Program-made: the position numbers and the translations under genes | Source of the DNA: an uncultured Ruminococcus sp. | Lineage (GTDB): Bacteria > Bacillota > Clostridia > Oscillospirales > Ruminococcaceae | Direction of reading: 5' to 3' | Assembly (NCBI GenBank): GCA_947177715.1 | Contig: CAMWVM010000041.1 | Location: forward strand, 1-9,615 | Length of the DNA: 9,615 nt | Shown: positions 1 to 6,098 of the stretch, piece by piece | How the letters are laid out: each line of letters starts with the position of its first letter | How positions within the stretch are numbered: the stretch's first letter is position 1 | Notes under the pieces: model-generated | Seen by the model: only the letters and a program-made list of their open reading frames with translations | The model's database searches: none | Told to the model about the DNA's origin: nothing

Positions 1-79
1 TTTTTTTTTAATGATACGGCGACCACCGAGATCTACACTCGACTAGTCGTCGTCATCGTCAGATGTTTATAAGATACAG
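1..79 (+). other. Sequencing adapter read-through (Illumina P5 + i5 index + Nextera read-1/mosaic end), not genomic
   Basis: Bases 1-9 are a T run. Bases 10-38 match the 29-nt Illumina P5 oligo exactly. Bases 39-46 (TCGACTAG) look like an 8-nt i5 index. Bases 47-60 match the Nextera read-1 linker, and bases 61-79 match the 19-bp Tn5 mosaic end. The Nextera part carries four differences from the standard sequence, all G to T, at 53, 56, 67 and 75. The T run fits the poly-T spacer that tethers P5 to the flow cell, so a read appears to have run through a short insert to the surface oligo. True genomic sequence begins at 80. Any reading frame extended below 80 is artificial. Confidence 0.97.
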
Positions 80-456
80 ATCAACAGACAGGTAAGCATT
101 CCGTCTTTACCGTTTTGAGAATAGACCTGAGCCATAGTAACTCCCAGTCCCAATCCCTTAACTAAAGGTATAATTATTTCCACAGGCTGAGCAATCGCAG
201 AAAATCCAAGCACAAATGCTGAACCAAGAAAAATTGTCGAGCTTGTGAAAGACTTAATAAGTATATGAGCGAAATCCTGATTTTTTCGCATTTCTATGAA
301 ATTTTCCTGCGCAAGAGCCATTTGATTTAAAAAATCTTCGCTCATAAAGCAATAGGACATTACACCTAAAAGTACACCTAAAATTGCTATTCCTGCAAGA
401 AAGGCGAAAAAATTATTTTTATGGATAAAATCGTTGCTTGTCCTCGAAATTTTCAT
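80..456 (-). CDS. spoIIM: SpoIIM-like (stage II sporulation protein M / DUF95) membrane protein, 3'-truncated by contig end
   Basis: An integral membrane protein resembling SpoIIM, which in Bacillus works with SpoIID and SpoIIP in peptidoglycan remodelling during forespore engulfment (family knowledge). About 125 of the usual ~200 residues are present. After a short basic N-terminus comes a hydrophobic segment (about residues 16-38). A charged loop follows, then a long hydrophobic region with the family-like stretch GFSAIAQPVEIIIPLVKGLG. The best start is the ATG at 456, giving MKISRTS: GGAGTG at 463-468 lies 6 nt upstream. The GTG codons at 465 and 462 overlap that ribosome-binding site and are unlikely starts. 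The 3' end is lost at the contig edge; codons from 79 down are adapter. The gene lies 54 bp downstream of proC on the same strand with no clear promoter between, so it may be co-transcribed. DUF95 proteins unrelated to sporulation also exist, so the role is likely rather than certain. Confidence 0.8.
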
Positions 457-510
457 ACACACCACTCCAAAAAAGATATGGTAATATATATGCTGTGATG
501 CGATTAAAAA

Positions 511-1311
511 TTACTTAGAAAGCTCATATGCTCTTTTGGTACAAGCCTTGCAGGCATTATTCACTGTTTCCTCAAGCTTTCCAGAGCGCAGTTGTTCAAG
601 ACCTGCAATAGTAGTGCCACCTTTAGATGACACCATCGTAATAAGCTCATCAATAGAATTTCCGCTTTCTGTAATCATTTTTGCCGATCCAATTAGACTC
701 TTTGCAAACAAAGTTTTTGCAACTTCTTCACTGATATTTTCAGATTTTGCATAATCGATGAAAGCTTTTGCATAGAGGTAAATAAAAGCAGGTGATGATC
801 CATTTATAGCAATTATCTCTTTCATTTTATCCTTTGGCACAACTGCATATACTCCACATGAGCCAAAGATTTTGCAGACAAGTTCAAATTCTTCGTCTGA
901 CACGCTGTCTGATTTTGACAATGCTGTTGCGCCCTCACCCAAGAGCAATGGTGTATTAGGCATAACAAGCACTACTTTTGCATTTTTCACTGTTTTTGAA
1001 GCTATATATTCATCAGAAATTCCTGCACAGATAGACACGATAACTGTATTTTCATTTACTGTATCAGAGATTTCTTCAAGCACCTCATCTAGCTGCTGAG
1101 GCTTAACTGCAAGAAAGACATATTTTGATTTTGCAACGATACCCACAGAATTTTCACAAGGGATTACGCCGATTTTTTCCACTCTTTCCAAAGACGGTGT
1201 ATATTTATCAAAAGCAAACAGTGAAATATCTTTTCCCATAGGGGAGCCGATAATTCCTTTCATTATGGCATATCCCATATTACCGGCACCGATAAAGCCG
1301 ACATTTATCAT
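511..1311 (-). CDS. proC: Pyrroline-5-carboxylate reductase
   Basis: A cytosolic enzyme that reduces 1-pyrroline-5-carboxylate to L-proline with NAD(P)H, the last step of proline synthesis. At 266 residues it has the usual family length. The N-terminal Rossmann motif is GFIGAGNMG (residues 5-13), with LAVKPQQ at 67-73 and MPNTP at 117-121. The C-terminal dimerisation domain has the INGSSPAFIY segment (169-178) and the signature SSKGGTTIAGL (228-238), where most homologues have SPGGTT, so Pro is replaced by Lys. The ATG at 1311 is supported by GAAAGGG at 1320-1326, 8 nt upstream. It has its own promoter (1347-1375), embedded in the apparent folT terminator. No glutamate kinase or glutamyl-phosphate reductase gene (proB/proA) is adjacent, so proline synthesis is not clustered here. 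Confidence 0.97.
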   Translation of the reverse strand: MINVGFIGAGNMGYAIMKGIIGSPMGKDISLFAFDKYTPSLERVEKIGVIPCENSVGIVAKSKYVFLAVKPQQLDEVLEEISDTVNENTVIVSICAGISDEYIASKTVKNAKVVLVMPNTPLLLGEGATALSKSDSVSDEEFELVCKIFGSCGVYAVVPKDKMKEIIAINGSSPAFIYLYAKAFIDYAKSENISEEVAKTLFAKSLIGSAKMITESGNSIDELITMVSSKGGTTIAGLEQLRSGKLEETVNNACKACTKRAYELSK

Positions 1312-1329
1312 AAAAACAACCCTTTCAAC

Positions 1330-1379
1330 AAAAAATACTTGCTTATATTATACAACAATCTGCACAATAAAGCAAGTAT
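1330..1379 (-). terminator. Intrinsic terminator-like hairpin downstream of folT
   Basis: In the minus-strand transcript, ATACTTGCTT (1370-1379) pairs perfectly with AAGCAAGTAT (1335-1344). The stem continues inward by TATT/AATA after one bulged T, and the downstream arm runs into a U tract (1330-1335). It starts 38 nt after the folT stop codon. The ~16-nt loop is larger than usual and the stem is AT-rich, so efficiency is uncertain. The element contains the proC promoter. Confidence 0.6.
1347..1375 (-). promoter_or_regulatory. Sigma-A promoter of proC
   Basis: On the minus strand, TTGCTT (-35, 1370-1375) and a perfect TATAAT (-10, 1347-1352) are separated by 17 bp. The predicted start is near 1340, giving a leader of about 29 nt before proC. 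The -35 box lies in one arm, and the start site in the other arm, of the 10-bp inverted repeat at 1335-1344/1370-1379. Confidence 0.75.
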
Positions 1380-1417
1380 ATTTTAATTGTTTTTTACATT
1401 CCCAAGTTCAGTCAAAA

Positions 1418-2026
1418 TCAAGCAGTTTTTCTTTTAAAGACTTTAATATATGACTGTTTTGCCATTGGAATTATCATGACTGATAATGCAATTTCGATTG
1501 GAAGCATTATTCCGTTTTTGATTAATCTTGGCGTCATCCATATGCCAAAAGCTGACCATTCTGATCCTGACATAAACGGAAAGTTTTTATTCTGATAGCA
1601 ATAATACAGCACTATCGAATTAAGAATCAGCTGGCAGATAATCACCACTAATATTCTTGAAATAACTGTATTAACAATCAGGGATTTATTTGTTGCCTTT
1701 TTATACAGCATAACGCCATAGATAAGTCCTGCAATAATCTTCACCAGCAACAGTGCAAAGTTATAATCCCTCGCTTTAAAGCCGTCCAAGAAATATCCGA
1801 TAATGTCTACGCTGACGCTTCCCATTATAGAAAGCACCGGACCATAAAGCATACCGATTATCATTGCACCGAGAAAAGCAAAATTAATCCTCAGGTCGGC
1901 AGAAACATTAATCGTCAAGTTTCTCAATACTATTGCCAATGCCACAAACAGTCCCGAAACCGTTAGGGTTGATACTTTTTTCAGCTCCTTTGCGGAATCT
2001 GAAAACAACAAAAAAAAGCTCTTCAT
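1418..2026 (-). CDS. folT: Folate-family ECF transporter substrate-binding (S) component
   Basis: A predicted integral membrane vitamin-binding S subunit of an energy-coupling factor transporter. It would capture folate and deliver it to a shared EcfA/EcfA'/EcfT module, which is not encoded in this window. The 202-residue length fits S components. Several hydrophobic segments are visible: about 21-36, 48-80, 90-107, 118-142 and 172-188. The stretch with LRINFAFLGAMIIG and GPVLSIMGSVSVDIIG is typical of the FolT group, with a small-residue-rich helix and an Asp in the third segment. The start at 2026 has a strong AAGGAGG (2034-2040) 7 nt upstream. The leader carries a THF riboswitch, which independently supports folate as substrate. 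Related S components carry other vitamins, but the riboswitch makes folate most likely. Confidence 0.92.
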   Translation of the reverse strand: MKSFFLLFSDSAKELKKVSTLTVSGLFVALAIVLRNLTINVSADLRINFAFLGAMIIGMLYGPVLSIMGSVSVDIIGYFLDGFKARDYNFALLLVKIIAGLIYGVMLYKKATNKSLIVNTVISRILVVIICQLILNSIVLYYCYQNKNFPFMSGSEWSAFGIWMTPRLIKNGIMLPIEIALSVMIIPMAKQSYIKVFKRKTA

Positions 2027-2043
2027 AAAAATACCTCCTTATC

Positions 2044-2080
2044 TTATGCGAGCAATGTTGTGCTTTGTGCATAACCGGAG
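2044..2080 (-). promoter_or_regulatory. folT expression platform: leader hairpin with possible anti-Shine-Dalgarno
   Basis: Between the riboswitch and folT, the minus-strand RNA can form TTATGC/GCATAA (2069-2074 with 2044-2049), with an inner AGCA/TGCT pairing. The hairpin ends 3 nt before the AAGGAGG ribosome-binding site (2034-2040). A CTCC (2077-2080) lies directly 5' of it and could pair with the GGAG of the ribosome-binding site across the hairpin. There is no U tract, so control of translation is more likely than termination. This is an inference from pairing read by eye. Confidence 0.4.
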
Positions 2081-2105
2081 CTGATGAAAAGCTTCTAATT
2101 ACACA

Positions 2106-2207
2106 TTCAGCGGGATGCGAAACCTGCACCGCAAAGGATCTCTCCTCTTTCGTCTTGTTGGCAACTCCCCGTCCCTCAAGCACTTAACGCACAGATTTCT
2201 ACTCTGT
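2106..2207 (-). ncRNA. THF (tetrahydrofolate) riboswitch, class I
   Basis: A cis-acting RNA that binds reduced folates and controls the downstream folT. The minus strand holds the conserved blocks in order: AGAGTAGA, GCGTTAAGTG (2181-2190), GGGACGGGG (2167-2175), ACGAA, and GCGGTG followed by TTTCGCATCC. Helices expected for this class can be drawn. P1 is CAG/CTG (2204-2206 with 2108-2110). P2 is AAATCTG/CAGGTTT (2192-2198 with 2120-2126, one G-U). P3 is CTTG/CAAG (2177-2180 with 2154-2157). P4 is AAAGAGGA/TCCTTT (2143-2150 with 2133-2138, one bulge). An outer ATTACA/TGTAAT pairing (2205-2210 with 2098-2103) may lengthen or compete with P1. The folT start is about 80 nt downstream. A weak promoter (TTAAAT, 17 bp, TAAAAT, with the -10 box near 2232-2237) could drive it, but this is not secure. 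Confidence 0.92.
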
Positions 2208-2215
2208 AATATGCA

Positions 2216-2244
2216 AGCTATCCCAACACAATTTTAGAATAGCT
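2216..2244 (-). repeat. Inverted repeat / hairpin between pfkA and the riboswitch
   Basis: AGCTATTC (2237-2244) can pair with GGATAGCT (2216-2223) with one G-U, leaving a 13-nt loop. It begins 22 nt after the pfkA stop codon. No T run follows on the minus strand, so it is a poor intrinsic terminator. It could stabilise the pfkA mRNA 3' end or be an operator for the folT leader. Confidence 0.35.
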
Positions 2245-2265
2245 GTATATTCAATTTAATTAAAT

Positions 2266-3228
2266 TTAAAATGCAGTTTTGTAAAGGATATCATACAAAT
2301 CGTCATCAAAAGGCTTTTTCATTGAAAGAGCTTCCTGAATATCAACATCATAAATCTTATTATCCTTTAAACCTACTACTCTGTTACCGATTCCCTGTTC
2401 AAGCAATTCAACTGCATGATAGCCCATTGCTGTTGCCATAACTCTGTCACGAACTGTTGGATTTCCGCCTCTCTGAACATGGCCCAAAATTGTAGCTCTG
2501 GACTCTATTCCTGTAAGTGCTTCGAGTTTATTGCAGATTTCTTCTGTTTTGCCTACGCCCTCGGCAACAATTATGATAAAATGAGTTTTTCCGCTCTTTG
2601 AAGTTTCGAGCATATTCTCAGCAATCTTCTTCAAATCATAACCTTTTTCAAGGGTAATGCAAGCCTCAGCACCAACTGCCATTGCTACATTTATTGCAAT
2701 GTATCCTGCATTTCTACCCATTACCTCAACAACAGAACATCTGTCATGAGATTGTGCTGTATCACGAATTTTATCAATCATTTCCATAGCTGTGTTCATT
2801 GCTGTGTCATAACCGATTGTATATTCTGTACAAGCAATATCATTATCAATAGTTCCCGGAAGTCCGATACAAGGAATTCCTGCTGCTGACAAATCAGCTG
2901 CTCCCCTAAAAGAACCGTCACCGCCAATTACTACGATCCCATCAAGTCCCATTTCCTCGCAATTTTTCTTAGCCTTCATAACTCCTGCCTGATCACGGAA
3001 CTCGTGACATCTTGCTGTATAAAGACAAGTACCTCCACGCTGGATAATTCCAGAAACAGATCTTGCATTCATTTCAATTACATCACCGTTAAGAAGTCCG
3101 TTATATCCTCTCTTAACGCCAACTACTTCTATACCCTTCTGCAAGGCAGCTCTTGCAACTGCACGGACAGCGGCATTCATTCCCGGAGCATCTCCTCCGC
3201 TTGTTAAAACACCTATTTTCTTAGCCAT
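2266..3228 (-). CDS. pfkA: ATP-dependent 6-phosphofructokinase
   Basis: A glycolytic enzyme that phosphorylates fructose 6-phosphate to fructose 1,6-bisphosphate using ATP; a cytosolic homotetramer in this family. Starting at MAKKIGVLTSGGDAPGMNAA, it is 320 residues, the standard length. This start is set by GGAGG at 3237-3241, 8 nt upstream. The open frame extends 12 codons further, into the untranslated leader. Visible motifs are the ATP loop SGGDAPG (10-16), GGDGS (102-106), PGTIDND with catalytic Asp128 (124-130), MGRNAG (170-175) and LGHVQRGG (248-255). Gly105 and Gly125 sit where pyrophosphate-dependent enzymes carry Asp and Lys, so ATP is the phosphoryl donor. It has its own promoter. 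No pyruvate kinase gene follows, unlike in many Firmicutes where pfkA-pyk is an operon. Confidence 0.98.
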   Translation of the reverse strand: MAKKIGVLTSGGDAPGMNAAVRAVARAALQKGIEVVGVKRGYNGLLNGDVIEMNARSVSGIIQRGGTCLYTARCHEFRDQAGVMKAKKNCEEMGLDGIVVIGGDGSFRGAADLSAAGIPCIGLPGTIDNDIACTEYTIGYDTAMNTAMEMIDKIRDTAQSHDRCSVVEVMGRNAGYIAINVAMAVGAEACITLEKGYDLKKIAENMLETSKSGKTHFIIIVAEGVGKTEEICNKLEALTGIESRATILGHVQRGGNPTVRDRVMATAMGYHAVELLEQGIGNRVVGLKDNKIYDVDIQEALSMKKPFDDDLYDILYKTAF

Positions 3229-3290
3229 TATTGATTCCTCCATATTTATGGCAATCCATACCAATATAATATTACACTTAATACTATAAT

Positions 3291-3319
3291 ATCATATCAC
3301 AATCTAATTTTCATGTCAA
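3291..3319 (-). promoter_or_regulatory. Sigma-A promoter of pfkA
   Basis: On the minus strand, a perfect TTGACA (3314-3319) is followed by a 17-bp spacer and TATGAT (3291-3296). TGA directly before the -10 box gives an extended -10 (TGn). The predicted start is near 3284, leaving a leader of about 56 nt. This is one of the strongest promoters in the window, fitting a highly expressed glycolytic gene. Confidence 0.85.
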
Positions 3320-3365
3320 GGACTTTACCGTTTTTTCACAAAAAATTAAACGTTTTCGCAAGTAT

Positions 3366-5162
3366 TTATTCAACAATTACCTGCGACTCCGTAAGGCCAT
3401 TTAATGTAGACTGGTTTTCTGAATCAGAAGACTGATCGGACTCGTTTAGTGAAGATTCCGGCTCCTTAGCAGAAGTTTGAGGCATGCCGACAGAAATTGT
3501 TACAGTAACGACCTCGCCTTCTTTAACATTAACGTTTTCACCGGGTGCGGGATTTGTTGAATCCACATAACCTGCACTGACAGTTGATGATTGACCATTT
3601 TCAGTTGTATATGCAATCTCTAAAGAATCAAGAATATCAAGATACTGTTTTTTAGTCAACCCCGAATAAGATGGAACTGGTACAAGCTCACTGCCCTTAC
3701 TAACTTTTAAAATTAATTCATTTTTCAGTTTTGGATCATAATCACTGCCAGCTGCGATACTCTGCTCGGTAATTATACCCTTTTGAATTTCATCGGAATA
3801 GAAATAATCGACTCTGATTGCGAAATCCTCGCTCAACTGTTTCAATGCGGTTTCATATCTCATATCAACCACATTGGGCATAATAGAACCATAGCCATAT
3901 TTAGACTCAGGTTTTGCAGATGTAGTTTGAATTGTTTTTGAGGAATCGTCCATACTGCTTTCTGAAACTGAACTTGAAATATCAGAAACAGAGCTGTTAT
4001 CTTCCCTTCCTGGTGTAAGTATCTGATAAATCAAAAACACACCAAGTCCAATTATAAGAGTAAGAATTATAACTCCCGTAACCACTGCCGCAATATTCAT
4101 CTGTTTCATTTTTGTATCGTTAACAGGTTTTTCTATGTTATTTCTAACAGATGGTTTCTGAACGGGTATAGTTTGAGTAGCACCCTTCTGGTGCTCCATA
4201 TGATTACGTGGTTCAAATAAAGCAGAAACAAGCTTCGTAATTGTTTGGATACGGTCGCTGCCCTTAACACACATAGCCCTTGCCAAGACTTTTGAAACAT
4301 GTGCCGGAACTCTTGGGTTCACTCTAATAGCTTCAGGCATTGTATCATTTGTAATTCTTGTATTAGCGTCCAACGGGACGATACCTGTCAGAATTCGATA
4401 TGTAACTGCGGCAATAGCATAAACGTCGGTCCATGTTCCCTGCCAATCAAGGCATGAATACTGCTCAGGCGCTGTATATCCGGAATAGAACTCAGTTGAA
4501 AGACCTGTATTGGCAGTTCTTATAGAGCTTATGGAAAATCCGGTCAGCTTTAACTCACCGTCTGTAGTAACAATAATATTTTCAGGAGAAATACCCCTAT
4601 GGATAATACCTGCATTATGAATAATACTCAAAGTTGTGAACAGAGGCATAAGCAATTTTTTTACTTGTTCCCATGTTAAAAATCCTTTATTAGACTGAAG
4701 GAACTTTTTCAAGGAAACTCCCTCTACATAATCAAGCACAACATAAGTTGTATTATTAGCATAAATTATATCTTCAGCTGTGACGATATGGTCAAGATTT
4801 CTCATTCTTGAGAGGACTTTATTCATATCCACAAACTCAGACATGAATGTTTTATATTTAGCAAGACAATCAGAATCAGCGATAATTCTCTGACTTCCTT
4901 TTTCTCTTTCACAAAGTGTGTCTGGCATGTATTCACGGATAACAACTTTTGCTTTTGCCACGGTATCATAACAAATATAAGAAGCGCCCTCTCCATTATA
5001 GGATAACATTTTCCCTACAATATAGCGGTTATCCAAAACGGTTTTAGGAGCAAGATATGATTGAAGAAAAGGTACATTGTCCGTATAATTACAATAGTGA
5101 CATACACCGTTTTCATCCAGCTCGTTCATACATCCCATACACAGATGTTTATCGAAAACCAT
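3366..5162 (-). CDS. Membrane zinc-ribbon / kinase-fold / PASTA protein, predicted pseudokinase
   Basis: A 598-residue one-pass membrane protein built like PASTA Ser/Thr kinases (PrkC/Stk) with an added N-terminal zinc ribbon. Domains in order: Cys8-x2-Cys11...Cys21-x2-Cys24; kinase fold (about 47-316); membrane helix (about 357-380); Ser/Thr-rich linker; two PASTA domains (about 423-490 and 491-558); acidic Ser-rich tail. The fold is supported by GEGAS (57-61), APEQY (231-235), DVYAI (246-250) and Arg304. The catalytic residues are missing: the VAIK lysine is Arg76 (VVIREYMP), HRD is HRG (188-190) although Asn195 remains, and DFG is GFS (208-210). Phosphotransfer is therefore unlikely, and a scaffold or muropeptide-sensing role is inferred from the PASTA domains. 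The ATG at 5162 is chosen because AGGAGG (5169-5174) lies 6 nt upstream; the frame remains open for nine codons further up. It has its own promoter and follows another zinc-ribbon membrane protein. No PP2C phosphatase gene is adjacent. Confidence 0.93.
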   Translation of the reverse strand: MVFDKHLCMGCMNELDENGVCHYCNYTDNVPFLQSYLAPKTVLDNRYIVGKMLSYNGEGASYICYDTVAKAKVVIREYMPDTLCEREKGSQRIIADSDCLAKYKTFMSEFVDMNKVLSRMRNLDHIVTAEDIIYANNTTYVVLDYVEGVSLKKFLQSNKGFLTWEQVKKLLMPLFTTLSIIHNAGIIHRGISPENIIVTTDGELKLTGFSISSIRTANTGLSTEFYSGYTAPEQYSCLDWQGTWTDVYAIAAVTYRILTGIVPLDANTRITNDTMPEAIRVNPRVPAHVSKVLARAMCVKGSDRIQTITKLVSALFEPRNHMEHQKGATQTIPVQKPSVRNNIEKPVNDTKMKQMNIAAVVTGVIILTLIIGLGVFLIYQILTPGREDNSSVSDISSSVSESSMDDSSKTIQTTSAKPESKYGYGSIMPNVVDMRYETALKQLSEDFAIRVDYFYSDEIQKGIITEQSIAAGSDYDPKLKNELILKVSKGSELVPVPSYSGLTKKQYLDILDSLEIAYTTENGQSSTVSAGYVDSTNPAPGENVNVKEGEVVTVTISVGMPQTSAKEPESSLNESDQSSDSENQSTLNGLTESQVIVE

Positions 5163-5192
5163 AATCAACCTCCTCGCTTCAATTATCAATTC

Positions 5193-5221
5193 ATAATATC
5201 AAGTTCTTTAAAACAAGTCAA
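5193..5221 (-). promoter_or_regulatory. Sigma-A promoter of the PASTA pseudokinase gene
   Basis: On the minus strand, TTGACT (5216-5221), a 17-bp spacer and TATTAT (5193-5198) form a near-consensus promoter. TGA just before the -10 box makes it extended. The predicted start is near 5186, giving a short leader of about 24 nt that contains the AGGAGG site. It shows that this gene need not depend on read-through from the zinc-ribbon gene upstream. Confidence 0.8.
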
Positions 5222-5276
5222 GTATTTTAAAAAAACTGTAGCTTTTTTGCAATAATTTGTATCACTTCTGTAACAT

Positions 5277-6092
5277 TTACATATTTTCGGGGTAAACTAA
5301 CTCAGACGAGTAATAAAGAAATTTATTTTCATCGTCAAAAGCAACGTTAATAATTACCTGCTGAGCGTCGCCATTATCGGTCATATAATAATATTTGTAA
5401 AGATAAGAAGTATTATCTTTCTTATAAGTAATGCTATAAGGATCACAGTCAATTTCATCGGTTACGGTACTATATTTTGCACCCTTATCAAACTTATCCA
5501 AATTTATATCCTTATCTTTTTTATCTCCTCTGAGATCGTCCTCAACTGATTTAAAATCAGTATAAACAACGCTTTCGATCTTTTCATTTTTATCCAGCAG
5601 CACTGTAACTGCCCACTCAGGATAAGTAATATCATTAATTCTCACTTCATCTTCAGATTCAAAGACATAGTCAAACTTAAGAGCTGTATTAACACCTCGA
5701 TACGATGAACCGTCCTTTAGATGAATACCTACATCAGTTTCTGCATCTGACACACTTTTCCCTGAATATTCTATAAGCTCAAGTGCTATTTTATTCCCCT
5801 TTTCACCTGAAATATGTGAAATTAAAACAATTACAAGCACTATAATTAAAATTATAGAAATAATGAATAACACAAGCTTCAATCTATTTTCATTAATTTT
5901 TTGGCGAACTAAACCTTTTCTTCCCTCAACAGTTTTTAAATCAGAAGAAGCCTGCATTTTCTTTCTGTTCACAAGCCTTTTGACGTTGAATTTTTTTCTT
6001 TTCGGTTCTTTTAATGCAATGCCGCAATTACGGCAAACTGCATCATTTTCGCCCACTGTTTTTTTGCACTTTGGACACTCCACGTCAGACAT
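5277..6092 (-). CDS. Zinc-ribbon single-pass membrane protein of unknown function
   Basis: I do not recognise a characterised family. The 271-residue product starts with a zinc ribbon (Cys6-x2-Cys9 and Cys20-x2-Cys23). A very basic stretch (about 28-72) follows, then one strongly hydrophobic helix (about 72-94, mostly Ile/Val/Leu). The last ~175 residues are polar, rich in Asp, Lys and Tyr, and would lie outside the cell by the positive-inside rule. The ATG at 6092 abuts its own AAGGAG (6093-6098) with no spacing. The GTG at 6083 lies 9 nt from that site and would give a product beginning with ECPKC, a common zinc-ribbon start, so it may be the real start. A near-perfect promoter precedes it. 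The next gene downstream shares the zinc ribbon/membrane helix/outside-domain plan, suggesting a linked envelope function (inference). Confidence 0.82.
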   Translation of the reverse strand: MSDVECPKCKKTVGENDAVCRNCGIALKEPKRKKFNVKRLVNRKKMQASSDLKTVEGRKGLVRQKINENRLKLVLFIISIILIIVLVIVLISHISGEKGNKIALELIEYSGKSVSDAETDVGIHLKDGSSYRGVNTALKFDYVFESEDEVRINDITYPEWAVTVLLDKNEKIESVVYTDFKSVEDDLRGDKKDKDINLDKFDKGAKYSTVTDEIDCDPYSITYKKDNTSYLYKYYYMTDNGDAQQVIINVAFDDENKFLYYSSELVYPENM

Positions 6093-6098
6093 CTCCTT
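6093..6098 (-). promoter_or_regulatory. Ribosome-binding site that favours the GTG start of the zinc-ribbon gene
   Basis: AAGGAG on the minus strand directly touches the first in-frame ATG (6090-6092), leaving zero spacing. It stands 9 nt from the in-frame GTG at 6081-6083, a normal distance. An in-frame TAA lies a few codons further upstream, so no other start is available. Confidence 0.55.

Noticed and set aside
67..79. Extra C-terminal residues on the spoIIM-like frame
   Set aside because: They are translated from the Tn5 mosaic-end adapter, not from genomic DNA, so the gene is cut at base 80.
61..79. Transposon end (Tn5 mosaic end)
   Set aside because: It is joined to the P5 oligo and an index, so it comes from library preparation, not a resident mobile element.
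457..510. Sporulation-sigma promoter before the spoIIM-like gene
   Set aside because: AT-rich sequence includes CATATATAT, but no acceptable -35 partner for sigma-E or sigma-A was found. Co-transcription with proC explains expression equally well.
536..1453. Several plus-strand open frames opposite proC (536-754, 872-1099, 1265-1453)
   Set aside because: They lie antisense to a clear ProC coding sequence or its leader and have no ribosome-binding sites or recognisable products.
1908..2183. 91-codon minus-strand open frame upstream of and overlapping folT
   Set aside because: It lies over the THF riboswitch and leader in another frame from folT, has no ribosome-binding site, and its translation has no protein-like pattern.
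3325..3360. T-run/A-run symmetry after the PASTA gene
   Set aside because: Pairing is low-complexity A/T only, with no GC stem. It is likely AT-rich spacer next to the pfkA promoter.
5222..5246. A-run/T-run hairpin after the zinc-ribbon gene (AAAAAAGC, loop, GTTTTTTT on the minus strand)
   Set aside because: It could be a weak terminator, but the stem is almost all A-T with one G-U, and the T run is used up in the stem. The evidence is too thin to call a terminator.
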